Position numbers and translations under genes: made by a program
The notes under the pieces: model-generated
The model's database searches: none
What the model saw: only the letters and a program-made list of their open reading frames with translations
What the model was told of the DNA's origin: nothing
Origin: Terriglobus albidus
Lineage (GTDB): Bacteria; Acidobacteriota; Terriglobia; Terriglobales; Acidobacteriaceae
Length of the DNA: 64,000 nucleotides
Direction of reading: 5' to 3'
Assembly: GCF_025685425.1 (NCBI RefSeq)
Contig: NZ_JAGTAS010000018.1
Span: 1-64,000, forward strand
Shown: positions 26,491 through 36,233 of the stretch, piece by piece
How the letters are laid out: the number at the start of each line of letters is the position of its first letter
How positions within the stretch are numbered: the stretch's first letter is position 1

Positions 26491-29400
26491 AGTATCGGCT
26501 CGAAGGATCTTCCGGATTCAAAGAATTGGACTTGGTGGAGGCACCGCCCTGCAGGCTGGTGTAGATGCTAGGCAGAACACTGAGCGTCGTGAGTGTGGAG
26601 AAGATGAGACCACCGACGACCGCTCGACCGAGCGGTGCAGCCTGCGCGCCGCTTTCACCGAAGCCGATGGCCATCGGAATCATTCCGCAGATCATCGCGC
26701 TGGCAGTCATCAAGATGGCCCGTAAGCGGCTTGTCGCACCGTAATGCGAGGCACGGAGCACATCGTTCGATTCGTGGCGCGCATGCTCCGCAAAGCTGAC
26801 CAGCAGGATTGAGTTTGCGACCGAGATGCCCACAGCCATAATGGCGCCCATAAACGACTGGATATTGAGCGTTGTCCCTGTCAGCAGAAGCATCAGGACC
26901 ACACCGACGAGCACACCAGGAATGGTTGAGAGAATTGCCAGTGGCAATCTCACCGACTGGAAGTTGGCCATGAGCAGTAAGAAGATCGCCGCTATCGCCA
27001 GCAGAAGACCAATCCGCAGGCCGGAGATCGTTTCCTGGAGTGCCGGTATCTGTCCTCGAACAACGACGGTGCTTCCTTTCGGTGGCGCCCCGATTTTCTT
27101 GAGGACTTCGTTGATCTTCGATTGGGCATCCCCAAGTGCCATGCCATGAATGTTCGCCGTGACACTGACGATGCGCTGACCACTAAAGCGTTCAATTGTC
27201 TCTGGCATAGTCCCGCTACGGAGGGTGGCTACCTGGTCGAGTTGCGGTTGCGTCTGGCCATTGTTGCCAAGAGGCAGCGATGACAACGCGCCAAAGCCCT
27301 GTGCCCGATTGGAAGGGATCTGCACCTGTATTTGAAAGGCATTTCCCGTCCTCGGATCGCGCCAGTAGTTCGGTGCGATGAAGCGGGAAGACCCTGTAGC
27401 TGGGACGAGTGAGTTTGTGACATCCGCCATCGTCAGGCCAAACTGTCCGGCGTAGTCGCGATTGATGTTGATTTCGGCCGTCGGATACTGCTGTGTCTGC
27501 GCGATCGATACATCTCTCAGGAAGTCGAGTTTACGTAACTCGCTCTCCACCTTTGCAATGTAGGCATAGTCTTGATCGAGATCGACACCCTGTACGTCCA
27601 CCTGTACTGGGGTGGGGGCGCCGAAGCTCATCACCTGCGAGACAATATCGCCGGCTTCAAAGGAGACCCTCAGATCGGGCATCTGCTTCTGGAACGCCGC
27701 TCGCAGTGACTCACGGAGTGATTCGTCGTTTGGATGGCCCGGCTTGAGTTGCACCTGAACGATTGCTTCTTCCGGGCCGCTAGTGAACAGATGGATCAGG
27801 TTCACCGGGTAGCTGGAGGGCTGGACGCCCATGTAGTCGGAGGTGATCTCAACTTTATCGGCCCCGATTGTCTTTTTGATCAGGTCGAGTGCTTGTAGCA
27901 CCTTGGGTTCCGACTCTTCAATACGTGTTCCGACGGGGGCCTTTACCCGAAGCCGTAAAACTGGACCGTTCACGTCTGGGAAGATTTCAGTCCCCAGGCG
28001 TGGAGCTAGGATCATAAGGGCCAGGATGGTGACAGCGAAGTAGCCGATGATGACCGCTTTTCGTCTCTGGAGTACGCGATCCACATACCCCTCGTACCAC
28101 TTATGCAATCGCCCAAATCGTCCTTCGCTCTCCTCCCCGCGGTGAGTCTCTTTCATAAACCATGTTGAGAAGACGGGCACGAGACTGCTCGACAAGAAGT
28201 AGGAGGCGATCATCGCAAAGCCCACGGCGAGCGAGAGCGGCACGAAGAGTTGTCGACCGACACCATTCATAAAGAATGACGGAACAAACACGGCCAGAAC
28301 GCACAGCATAGAGAGGAGACGGGCGATGACGGTGCGCTTGCAAGCCTCGAGAACCGCTTTGGCGCGAGAGACGCCCGGCAGCATTTGTGTGTGAATGTTC
28401 TCGATTTCGACGGTTGCCTCGTCCACCAGAACACCCACGGCTAGTGCCAGACCCCCAAGCGTCATAACATTGATCGTCTGCCCGGTCGCCCACAGGAAAA
28501 GAACTGCCGTGAACAGGGCGAAAGGGATATTGGCAACAACGATCAACGCGCCGCGCCAGTCGCGCAGGAAGAGAAGAACGACAAGTCCGGTGAGTACAGC
28601 TCCGAGGGCTGCTTCGCGAACAAGCCCACTGATTGCATTTGAGACATAACCAGACTGATCGAACGCAAGCTGTACAGCAACGTCATCGGGGATGACCTTT
28701 TTGAAGCCGGGTATGGCTTCTTTCACGGCTTTGATGACTGCAAGCGTTGACGCATCAGATCGCTTAGTGACTGGAATGTAAACAGTACGGCGGCCATCCA
28801 CATGTGCGTAGGCTGTAACGATGTCCGTACCGTTCTCAATGCTACCGATGTCGCGGAGGTAGATATTAGATCCGGACTTCGGATGAATCGGGGTGTCCAT
28901 CAGCTCCGCAAGATCGGGCCCGAGTGTTGCGTTGGTACGAACGAGGCGATTGAGATTGCCATCATAGAGATTGCCTGCCGGGGCTACGACACTACCGGTA
29001 CTGACGGCCGAGATCGCCTGCTCCGGCGAGACGCCATACTGTTTCAGCTTGTCGGGATCGAGATTGACCACGATCGTCCTCTGATTGCCGCCGAACGGCG
29101 GTGGCGCGGACACGCCCGGCAAGGTGGCGAACAAGGGGCGCACTTGATTCAGTGCAATGTTCTGAAGCTCGCCCTGAGTGTGGTTCTCACTGCTGAAGAG
29201 CAGAAGACCGACAGCAACGCTGCCAGGGTCGAATCGCGTAATGAATGGCGGCACTGTACCGGGAGGCATGAATGCGCGAGCGCGGTTCACATATCCTACT
29301 GTTTCGCCCATCGCCTGCTGCATATCCGTTCCTTCACGGAATGTCAGCTTCATCAGAGCGGCACCTTGCACGCTCTTGCTGTCAACAGACTGAATGCCCG

Positions 29401-29623
29401 TGATGTAGAGGAAGTGGTACTCGTAGTAGTAGGTAAGGAAACCTTCCATCTGCGCCGGATTCATGCCGCCATACGGTTGGGCGACATAGATCACGGGATT
29501 GCCAACTTGAGGGAAGATATCCATCCTCATCCGGTTGATCGCCATGAAGAAGCCAGCCATGATCGCGATCAAAGCTACGATCACGGTGAGAGGGCGGCTG
29601 AGAGCTGCGAGTACGAGACGCAT
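26477..29623 (-). CDS. RND-family efflux pump permease
   Basis: This 1048-residue inner-membrane pump has 12 membrane segments and two large periplasmic loops. The first segment (VIVALIAIMAGFFMAI) and the ARLLSMLCVLAVFVPSFFM region are typical of AcrB/HAE1-type proteins. The first periplasmic part includes FPQVGNPVIYV and the family-typical FITRFDPGSVAVG. The membrane segment with VGVLVDEATVEIENI carries the Asp-Glu-rich proton-relay region, where AcrB has two Asp residues. It uses the proton gradient to export its substrate through the neighbouring channel. Hydrophobic drug-type and metal-type pumps are hard to separate by eye; the operon context of a multicopper oxidase and ChrA hints at metals. 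Confidence 0.93.
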   Translation of the reverse strand: MRLVLAALSRPLTVIVALIAIMAGFFMAINRMRMDIFPQVGNPVIYVAQPYGGMNPAQMEGFLTYYYEYHFLYITGIQSVDSKSVQGAALMKLTFREGTDMQQAMGETVGYVNRARAFMPPGTVPPFITRFDPGSVAVGLLLFSSENHTQGELQNIALNQVRPLFATLPGVSAPPPFGGNQRTIVVNLDPDKLKQYGVSPEQAISAVSTGSVVAPAGNLYDGNLNRLVRTNATLGPDLAELMDTPIHPKSGSNIYLRDIGSIENGTDIVTAYAHVDGRRTVYIPVTKRSDASTLAVIKAVKEAIPGFKKVIPDDVAVQLAFDQSGYVSNAISGLVREAALGAVLTGLVVLLFLRDWRGALIVVANIPFALFTAVLFLWATGQTINVMTLGGLALAVGVLVDEATVEIENIHTQMLPGVSRAKAVLEACKRTVIARLLSMLCVLAVFVPSFFMNGVGRQLFVPLSLAVGFAMIASYFLSSSLVPVFSTWFMKETHRGEESEGRFGRLHKWYEGYVDRVLQRRKAVIIGYFAVTILALMILAPRLGTEIFPDVNGPVLRLRVKAPVGTRIEESEPKVLQALDLIKKTIGADKVEITSDYMGVQPSSYPVNLIHLFTSGPEEAIVQVQLKPGHPNDESLRESLRAAFQKQMPDLRVSFEAGDIVSQVMSFGAPTPVQVDVQGVDLDQDYAYIAKVESELRKLDFLRDVSIAQTQQYPTAEININRDYAGQFGLTMADVTNSLVPATGSSRFIAPNYWRDPRTGNAFQIQVQIPSNRAQGFGALSSLPLGNNGQTQPQLDQVATLRSGTMPETIERFSGQRIVSVTANIHGMALGDAQSKINEVLKKIGAPPKGSTVVVRGQIPALQETISGLRIGLLLAIAAIFLLLMANFQSVRLPLAILSTIPGVLVGVVLMLLLTGTTLNIQSFMGAIMAVGISVANSILLVSFAEHARHESNDVLRASHYGATSRLRAILMTASAMICGMIPMAIGFGESGAQAAPLGRAVVGGLIFSTLTTLSVLPSIYTSLQGGASTKSNSLNPEDPSSRYYANS

Positions 29624-29640
29624 TCTGATCGAATCCTTTG

Positions 29641-31038
29641 CTAACGTCCAGCCTGATCCAGGAAAGGCTGCAGATCACCACGAACAAATTGAAGGCGCAG
29701 AAAAGCCCGCCAGACGTTAAGACGAGCAACCGAATCGTCAATCTGGGCCTGCACGAGCAACCTCTGGGCTTGCGCCACATCGTCAATCGGCGCCAAACCA
29801 GCCTTGTAACGGGCGGTCGCCTGGTCGAGAGCGGTTTGAGCAGACTTCACTTCGATGGGAGTGTTTTCTGCGATGGTCTTCGCTGCCTTCACTCCCGCAA
29901 GCGCCTGTGAGAACTGCTCCTGCAATGTCCGAACGGCCAGGTCCTCTGTGGCCTTCGCTGCGCGAAGGTTCGCAGCCTGTTCCGACTCGCGAGCATGAAT
30001 ACTGACGAAATCGAGAAAAGGAAAGCTGATATTTACGCCCGCTACATAGTTGCCGACATTAGGGGCGAGGCCATTCGTTCCTGTGAGCCGTTGACCATTC
30101 GTCTCCGCTCCGGTGCCGCGAGCATATCCGGCGGCTTCCAGATTGAACTGTGGAACCCAACTGCGCTCGATGGCATGGAACTGTGCGGCATTCTGTTTCA
30201 CCGTCGCTTCCTGCTCGGCAACTACAGGGTTCTGCGAAGGAGCAAAGGAAGCATCCGCAGCGGAAAGGTCTGGCAGCTCTGCCTGCAATCGTCCCGGGGT
30301 TGGGGTGTTAATGCCCGACTGAGGAGCGAACTTGAGCATCGTTGCCCGGCTCGTTTCGATGGCTTCTTCCGCGAGCGCCAGTTGAGTGACCGCAGCTGCA
30401 CGTTCGGCATCAACACGTGACTCATCAGCTCCTGGGCGAAGCTGCGCAGCCACGAGAGCGTGAATGCTGGTTTTCAGGGTCTCCCAGTTTTGAACTGCCG
30501 CTGACGCGGCGGTTTTGGTGCTCATGGATGCGAGCTCAGTCAGGTACGCGTCTGCCGAACCCGCTGCAACCTCCAGCACCGTTCGCTGTCCTGTGGCGCG
30601 CGCTTTATCCCGCGCTGCGGTCGCAGCGGTCACGTTCGCGTGCCGCAGGCCGAAATCGAAGGGCTGCCAGTTTACGAGCAGTCCGGTAGCACTGCCCCAA
30701 ACAGAGCCACCATTATTAGTGCCGATCACCGGGCCTGACATTGAGGGCAGCACCGCTTGCGGCAGCAGCTGCCCAAATACGTTGTTCCGGGTTCCACGAT
30801 TGAACTGTGCCAGACCATCCAGTCGAGGCAGATAGGCTGTCCGCGCAAGACTCAGACGCGCGGCGGAGGCATTGAGGTCTTCCTGGCTTACCCGTATGGA
30901 GGGATAGTTTTTCTCAGCCTCGCTTACGACTATCGAAAGTGTTGTGCCGCCATTCGCGGAGTTCTGTGCTGTTGCAATCGCCGCGTAAAGAATCAGAGGC
31001 GTGCAGGAGAGAGTGAGTAAGCGGCGTCGATGGTGCAA
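29641..31038 (-). CDS. TolC-family outer-membrane channel
   Basis: This 465-residue protein has a signal peptide (about 1-24) and two halves of OEP domain, each with long amphipathic Ala/Gln-rich helices (about 40-230 and 265-455). Family landmarks are YPSIRVSQEDLNASAARLSL at the start of the first half and QATARYKAGLAPIDDVAQAQ in the second. It forms the outer-membrane and periplasmic exit duct for the pump. It lies between the multicopper oxidase and the pump genes with gaps of 17 and 42 bases, so all are co-transcribed. Confidence 0.92.
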   Translation of the reverse strand: MHHRRRLLTLSCTPLILYAAIATAQNSANGGTTLSIVVSEAEKNYPSIRVSQEDLNASAARLSLARTAYLPRLDGLAQFNRGTRNNVFGQLLPQAVLPSMSGPVIGTNNGGSVWGSATGLLVNWQPFDFGLRHANVTAATAARDKARATGQRTVLEVAAGSADAYLTELASMSTKTAASAAVQNWETLKTSIHALVAAQLRPGADESRVDAERAAAVTQLALAEEAIETSRATMLKFAPQSGINTPTPGRLQAELPDLSAADASFAPSQNPVVAEQEATVKQNAAQFHAIERSWVPQFNLEAAGYARGTGAETNGQRLTGTNGLAPNVGNYVAGVNISFPFLDFVSIHARESEQAANLRAAKATEDLAVRTLQEQFSQALAGVKAAKTIAENTPIEVKSAQTALDQATARYKAGLAPIDDVAQAQRLLVQAQIDDSVARLNVWRAFLRLQFVRGDLQPFLDQAGR

Positions 31039-31080
31039 GCGAGCGTCCTTAGAACCCTTTGTGTGCGGAGGTTGTGCGCC

Positions 31081-32583
31081 TCAAGCGATGTAATCGAAGA
31101 GAGCCATGAAACCGAAATCCATGTGGAGTTGCTGGTGGCAATGAAAGAGAGTGAGGCCCGGATTGTTGGCCACGAAGTCGACTTCCATTTCCTGATAGCC
31201 GCCGACCATCACCACATCCTTCATCACTCCGGATGTCGTCTGGCCGGCAACGCGAGTCAATTCAAAGCTGTGGCGATGAAGGTGAATCGGGTGAATATCG
31301 TCGCTGGCGTTTCTCATGCGAAGCCGATAGCGTTTGCCTCGCTTCAGGTGGAACATGGGAGACGCCATCATCTGCTCTTCCGGATAAGAGGTGCCATTGA
31401 TCTTCCAGCGATTGAATCCCTGAAGCGCGGCGTTGTCTTTTTCAAAAAGAAGATCGAAAATCTCGTCAGGTTCCGGGACTTGGCCGGTTAAACGGCCAAA
31501 ATGGGCATAGTTCCAGCGGTACGGCTTGGGGGCAATCCACTGCGGCTTACCCTTCATGCCCGCATATTCGATAACGATACCCATACCGTGACGGCGGTCA
31601 TCGTCCATCAGGTCGCCCATGACCCACACACCAGGGTGAACCATCTCGACCAGAGCCGAAATTCGCTCAGCCGTACCAAGCCACAGAACCGGCACCGTCA
31701 CAGGGGACGGCAGCGGATTGCCGTCCATCGCGATAATAGTGAACTGGTGCCCCGGCAAAGCAAGGCTGCGAATCTCACCAGCACTGCCATTGATGACATG
31801 GAACAGCACACGCTCCCCGCGCTTCACTCGAATGGGTTCTCCGTGTCCGAGCTGCTTTCCATTAATCGTGAAGGCGTCATATCCCACTTCAAAACCCTTA
31901 GGACTTCCTTTTGCGATGGAAGCCTTCATCGCTGCCTCACCTTGCTGCTTTAGCGATGCCACAGGAGCGGATGGAGCGAGGAAATGCATATCCATATCCC
32001 CACCTTGGCTGAATGTCGGCGCGAATTCCTTCAGCGTGAGGAAGACCTCGCGGTCGTACGCGCCTGGATTATGACGGGGCTCGATGTAGACAGGTCCAAC
32101 CAGGCCGCTATATTGACCAAGCGCCAGATTTGCTCCGGCACGTACATGCGTGTGATAGAAGCGCAAGCCACTAGGACCAGGTATGAACTCAATCCTACGA
32201 CTCGAGTGGGGCGGGATGAAGGGGGTTCCCTCTTCCGCAGCACCATCCACTTCAGAAGGGATCATCTGCCCGTGCCAGTGAACTACCTCGGGAACGTCGG
32301 TCTCGTTGTGCACATCGACCACTGTGCGCTCGCCCTCTTTGAATCGCAGAAGTGGTCCGGGAAACTGCCCGTTATAAGTCGTGAGGGAGAGAAATTTGCC
32401 ATGAGCAACTTCTATAGGCGCCACACCGATTCGCAGGGTGTAATCAGCCTTTGGACTGTCGAATGAAGCAGAAAGCGCGGCGTGCTCACCCTTGATTTGG
32501 GCAAGCAATGAAGGCTGCCCAACAAACGAGGCTGCCGCCAGTATTCCCGATTTGTGCAAGAAGCTTCGCCGAGATGTAGCCAT
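31081..32583 (-). CDS. Multicopper oxidase with Tat-type signal
   Basis: This 500-residue periplasmic oxidase begins with a twin-arginine signal (TSRRSFLHKSG). Copper ligands are clear: HWHG in the first domain, HTHVRA soon after, HPIHLHRHSF in the last domain and the terminal HCHQQLHMDFGFM, which provides the type 1 His, Cys, His and Met. Such enzymes oxidise Cu(I), metals or phenols with reduction of oxygen. I start at 32583 because the Met there leads straight into the twin-arginine motif; the frame opens six codons earlier. First gene of the six-gene efflux operon, divergent from the two-component system, which is likely its regulator. Confidence 0.92.
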   Translation of the reverse strand: MATSRRSFLHKSGILAAASFVGQPSLLAQIKGEHAALSASFDSPKADYTLRIGVAPIEVAHGKFLSLTTYNGQFPGPLLRFKEGERTVVDVHNETDVPEVVHWHGQMIPSEVDGAAEEGTPFIPPHSSRRIEFIPGPSGLRFYHTHVRAGANLALGQYSGLVGPVYIEPRHNPGAYDREVFLTLKEFAPTFSQGGDMDMHFLAPSAPVASLKQQGEAAMKASIAKGSPKGFEVGYDAFTINGKQLGHGEPIRVKRGERVLFHVINGSAGEIRSLALPGHQFTIIAMDGNPLPSPVTVPVLWLGTAERISALVEMVHPGVWVMGDLMDDDRRHGMGIVIEYAGMKGKPQWIAPKPYRWNYAHFGRLTGQVPEPDEIFDLLFEKDNAALQGFNRWKINGTSYPEEQMMASPMFHLKRGKRYRLRMRNASDDIHPIHLHRHSFELTRVAGQTTSGVMKDVVMVGGYQEMEVDFVANNPGLTLFHCHQQLHMDFGFMALFDYIA

Positions 32584-32601
32584 CGCCGAGTAACTCCCCA
32601 T

Positions 32602-32736
32602 TCAAATTTCGTTTTTAGGGCGATTCTTCCCAAAAGCTATGAAAACATCCTTCTGCCTTAAGGGATTCTGAAGTTTTTCCGAGGATCAGCGCCAATCGAT
32701 GGCTCGCTATATACCCGGCACGCTAGAGTTTAAGCA
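32602..32736. promoter_or_regulatory. Divergent promoter region of efflux operon and two-component system
   Basis: The 130 bases between the multicopper oxidase start and the response regulator start separate two divergent operons and must contain both promoters. An AT-rich part lies at about 32610-32690. A TATATA-like -10 candidate lies at 32709-32714 on the plus strand. No clear direct repeat for an OmpR-type regulator was found by eye. Confidence 0.4.
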
Positions 32737-33456
32737 GTGGAATCCGAAAGTTCATCCCGTTCTACCGAGTCGATCCACATTCTCGTGATCGAGGACGAGC
32801 GAAAGCTTGCGAGTGCAATCTCCGAGGGGCTCTGCCAGGGAGGCTATCGAGTCACCGTCGCTTTTACGGGAGAGGGCGCTCTCAAGGTTCTTTCAGAAAA
32901 GCACGTGGATGTCGTTCTCCTTGACGTTATGCTGCCGAAAATGAGTGGCCTCGAAACCCTTAGGGAGATGCGGAAGAGGGGCTTCAAAATGCCTGTGCTC
33001 ATGTTGACGTCGAAGGGACTCGTTGACGACCGCGTGAGAGGACTTGATGCCGGAGCCGACGATTATCTCGTCAAGCCGTTTGCGTTTCCGGAACTTCTCG
33101 CACGTATCCGCGCACTACATCGTCGAGTTATACCTTCCGCTCCGACCCGCATTTCACTCGATGACTTAAGCGTTGATCTGAGCGGCCGCATGGTCGAGCG
33201 AGGCGGGCGAATTCTCGAGTTAACAGAACGCGAGTTCGACCTGCTGGAGTACCTGATGCTCAATAAGGGGACGGTTGTCTCCCGAGAGATGGTCGCGAGA
33301 GATGTGTGGAAGAGTGAGGTTCGCTATACATCCTTGGATAATGTCTTCGACGTACACATTGCTCGGATTCGCCGTAAGCTAGATGATTCGTTCGAGAGAA
33401 AGCTCCTCCACACCGTACGCGGTGTTGGATTTGTCATGCGATCAGGAGAGGAATAG
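32737..33456 (+). CDS. OmpR/PhoB-type response regulator
   Basis: This 239-residue regulator has a receiver domain (about 16-127) with the phosphorylated Asp in VVLLDVMLPKMSG and the conserved Lys in DDYLVKPF. A winged-helix DNA-binding domain covers about 140-235 and ends with the IARIRRKLD ... RGVGFVM motif. The reading frame opens with a GTG at 32737; no closer ATG precedes the receiver domain. It is followed two bases later by its kinase gene and is divergent from the multicopper oxidase/RND operon, so it most likely controls that operon in response to metal or envelope stress. Confidence 0.93.
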   Translation: MESESSSRSTESIHILVIEDERKLASAISEGLCQGGYRVTVAFTGEGALKVLSEKHVDVVLLDVMLPKMSGLETLREMRKRGFKMPVLMLTSKGLVDDRVRGLDAGADDYLVKPFAFPELLARIRALHRRVIPSAPTRISLDDLSVDLSGRMVERGGRILELTEREFDLLEYLMLNKGTVVSREMVARDVWKSEVRYTSLDNVFDVHIARIRRKLDDSFERKLLHTVRGVGFVMRSGEE

Positions 33457-33457
33457 C

Positions 33458-34900
33458 GTGTCTGCGTGGATCTCAAAGATACGGAACCGGCTCACGCTAT
33501 GGTACGTTGGCATCTTCGGCCTGATTCTGTTTGGCTTCGTCTGTGTTGCCTCTGCGTTGCACTACCTGCATCTTCAGGACCAGCTTTACCATGCAGAAAT
33601 CCAAGACATGGAAACGGTCGAAGGTCTTCTTTATTTTGAACCCGATGGTCGTCTGTCCTTGCGGCAAGACTATTTCATCAGGGAGGAACACAGGTTGCTC
33701 CTGGACCGGCTATTAGAGGTCCTGAGCATGGATGGGAATGTCCTTTTTCGAAATTCCAAGCTGGGGAATGACAGCCTGGGAGGGGCGCGCACGGCTAGCG
33801 AAGGAAGCGCCGACTTCTTTCGCCACAGTCTCCGGCTGGCCAGCGGCACACATGTTCTCGTGCTCTCTCATATTCGACCTGTTGAAGGCAGAACAGTCCT
33901 CATTCGGGTCGGCTACAGCACCGAACCCATTCGAAAGCAATCGATCCAGCTCTTCGGGCTTCTCATACTCGTAATGCCATTTGCCTTGCTCGCCGCCGGC
34001 TTTGCTGGCTCAAAGGTGGCGAACAAAGCACTCGACCCTTTGAGCCAGATGGCACAACTAACACAGCACATCACTGCTCACAGGCTGAACGAACGCATCC
34101 CTGTCAGCAATGCAGATGACGAACTGGGGCACATGGCGCTCGTTCTCAACGATCTTTTGGAACGGCTTGAAAAATCTTTTCAGCAACTACGGGATTTCAC
34201 GTCGGACGTATCCCACGAGCTTCGAACGCCGCTTGCATCGATTCGCAGCATCGGCGAAGTGGGCGCGCAGGCCGACTATGAAGCAAAAAAGTATCGCGAC
34301 ATCATTGGAAGCATGCTGGAAGAGGTGTCCCGACTCACCGGTATGATCGATACCCTTCTCACGATCGCCCACGCCGAATCAGGCGTACTCGCACTCAATC
34401 GATCTGAGTTTTCCGTTAACGAATTGGTGCAGGAGGCGGTCTCCATTGTGCGCGTGCTTGCCGAAGACAAAGGTCAAGCCATCTTGCTTTCGGTCAAAGA
34501 TGAGGTTGACCTAAGCGCCGACCGCCCGTTCATGCGCATGGCGCTCGTTAATCTGATCGACAACGCAGTGAAATATTCCCCGGAGAAAAGCGAGATCCGG
34601 ATTCTGGTAGAGATTGTGCAAGCCAGTGCTGTCGGTGATAGCTCCATGGTAAGGATTTCAGTTGCCGATCAGGGACCGGGCATCCCGGAAGACGCTAGGG
34701 AGCGTGTCTTCAATCGCTTTTATCGACTCGACGAGTCGCGCAATAGCGAAGTTCAGGGGGTCGGTTTGGGACTCGCAATCACAAACTGGGCGGTGGAGGC
34801 GCATGGAGGTATTGTGAGCGTAAGTTCGCCCGCGAACGGCGGATCCCTGTTCTCAATGGTTCTGCCTGTGACTCCGGTCAATATGATTGCGAATACCTGA
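33458..34900 (+). CDS. Sensor histidine kinase
   Basis: This 480-residue kinase has two membrane segments (about 10-35 and 165-185) that flank a periplasmic sensor of about 130 residues with no recognised fold. A HAMP linker follows, then the H-box with SDVSHELRTPLASIRS, the N-box NLIDNAVKYS and the G-boxes DQGPGIP and GVGLGLAI. I start at GTG 33458, two bases after the regulator stop, because GGAGAG lies 8 bases upstream; the frame itself extends back into the regulator gene. The architecture is like CusS-type kinases of metal efflux systems, but the sensor sequence does not prove a metal signal. Confidence 0.92.
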   Translation: MSAWISKIRNRLTLWYVGIFGLILFGFVCVASALHYLHLQDQLYHAEIQDMETVEGLLYFEPDGRLSLRQDYFIREEHRLLLDRLLEVLSMDGNVLFRNSKLGNDSLGGARTASEGSADFFRHSLRLASGTHVLVLSHIRPVEGRTVLIRVGYSTEPIRKQSIQLFGLLILVMPFALLAAGFAGSKVANKALDPLSQMAQLTQHITAHRLNERIPVSNADDELGHMALVLNDLLERLEKSFQQLRDFTSDVSHELRTPLASIRSIGEVGAQADYEAKKYRDIIGSMLEEVSRLTGMIDTLLTIAHAESGVLALNRSEFSVNELVQEAVSIVRVLAEDKGQAILLSVKDEVDLSADRPFMRMALVNLIDNAVKYSPEKSEIRILVEIVQASAVGDSSMVRISVADQGPGIPEDARERVFNRFYRLDESRNSEVQGVGLGLAITNWAVEAHGGIVSVSSPANGGSLFSMVLPVTPVNMIANT

Positions 34901-34924
34901 CCTCGTCCTTAGATCGTTCCAGCG

Positions 34925-35149
34925 CTAACTCGCTTTTTGCCATGCAGGTTCGTTTCTGTTCTCGAAGTCCTCGCACGCCTTTCGAAGTCCGAGAAGCACC
35001 TCCGCGACAACCTCGAATAGGGCCTGAGCTTTCGGGTCTTGGACCTTCCCGATATCTGACCGAGCATGCTGGGCAATTTCGGTCAACATGCTTTTCAATT
35101 TTTCCGTGTGATGCCGAGGATCATCTTCGCTGTATTGCATGCGGTCCGC
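34925..35149 (-). CDS. Small conserved-looking hypothetical protein
   Basis: This 74-residue, mostly helical protein reads MADRMQYSEDDPRHHTEKLK and onward, and ends in a long helix (EVVAEVLLGLRKACEDFEN). No family is recognised, but composition and regular helix pattern look like a real protein. I start at the ATG at 35149 because GGAG lies at a good distance before it; the open frame extends upstream to 35203. It is convergent with the kinase gene. Confidence 0.5.
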   Translation of the reverse strand, partial: ADRMQYSEDDPRHHTEKLKSMLTEIAQHARSDIGKVQDPKAQALFEVVAEVLLGLRKACEDFENRNEPAWQKAS

Positions 35150-35276
35150 CATATTCATCTCCAGACACCGTTGGATGGATTCTCGGTGCGCAGAGGTGCC
35201 CATGTAGCCACAAAAATGCGCATGCTTGGTCTCAGGCGATGGCGAGGTTGTTCGTGCGTATATTCCGAAGGGTAGA

Positions 35277-36233
35277 TCAGGGCTCGCTCCCGAAATTCCT
35301 CCTGTGCCGCGCGGGTGCTAAATGGAGTAATTTGTTTGGATTGCGCACCACGTACAGCGCTCGTATGACGCCCTCCTCAATCTCGAACGCTGCCGTCTGC
35401 ACTGGTCCCTCGCGTGAATCCACGACGATGCCAGGCAGGCCGTTAATCAGCGCAAAGCGAATCGTGAAATCTTCACGCCACCATGCGTCTGGGCGTTTAC
35501 GGGTGACGTCCACCAAGAACTGAGCCACGCGATCTGCACCCTCAACTGCGTTCAATGCGGAGCGTACTTTTCCGCCACCATCGGTTACAACCCGCACGTC
35601 GCTCGCGAGTAGTTGTGTTATCGCATTGAGGTCTCCCGACTCGGTCGCCGCTGAGAATGCGGACAAGAGTTGCGCATGTTTCGCATCGACTCCGCCCGAA
35701 GAATTTGGTGACGCGGTCACACCGCGTGGGCGGGCTGCGCATACATTTGCCCGTGCCCGGGCGGCGAGCTTGCGACATGCCACCTCGCTCCGCCCCAACG
35801 CTGTAGCCACTTCGCTGAACGAGAAATCGAAGATGTCGTGCAGCAGAAAGGCCGCGCGCTCAAGCGGCGACAACCGATCGAGCGTTAAGAGCAGCGCGAT
35901 GGAGAGATCCTCAGCCAGTTCCGTGCGGGTATCGGGTGCCAGTGCTGCTGTGTCGAGAATTGGTTCGGGCAGCCACGATCCGACGTATTCTTCACGCCGA
36001 GCACGTGCCGAGGTCAACATATCGAGACAAATCCGCGTCGTCGTAGTCATGAGAAATGCCCTCGGCTCTAATACTCTGTCGCGTTCGGTCGAATGCCATC
36101 GCAAGTACGTCTCTTGCACCGCATCCTCAGCGTCAGCCATCGAGCCGAGCATGCGGTACGCAAGACCGAGCAGGCGCCGGCGGTAAAGCTCGAAGTCGTC
36201 GGATGGATTCGGCATCGCGGTCGTGGAACTCAC
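35277..36233 (-). CDS. SigJ-type (ECF41-like) sigma factor with C-terminal SnoaL-like domain
   Basis: This 318-residue sigma factor has region 2 at about 10-85 (DDFELYRRRLLGLAYRMLGSMADAEDAVQETYLRW) and region 4 at about 130-195 (LSPLERAAFLLHDIFDFSFSEVATALG). A C-terminal extension of about 110 residues resembles the SnoaL/NTF2-like domain of ECF41 factors, which regulates their activity in place of an anti-sigma protein. The next gene downstream on the strand would usually be a carboxymuconolactone decarboxylase, oxidoreductase or DoxX; none is here. The ATG overlaps the stop of the upstream small membrane gene (ATGA). A broken copy of its tail lies at 22512-22600. Confidence 0.9.
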   Translation of the reverse strand: MSSTTAMPNPSDDFELYRRRLLGLAYRMLGSMADAEDAVQETYLRWHSTERDRVLEPRAFLMTTTTRICLDMLTSARARREEYVGSWLPEPILDTAALAPDTRTELAEDLSIALLLTLDRLSPLERAAFLLHDIFDFSFSEVATALGRSEVACRKLAARARANVCAARPRGVTASPNSSGGVDAKHAQLLSAFSAATESGDLNAITQLLASDVRVVTDGGGKVRSALNAVEGADRVAQFLVDVTRKRPDAWWREDFTIRFALINGLPGIVVDSREGPVQTAAFEIEEGVIRALYVVRNPNKLLHLAPARHRRNFGSEP

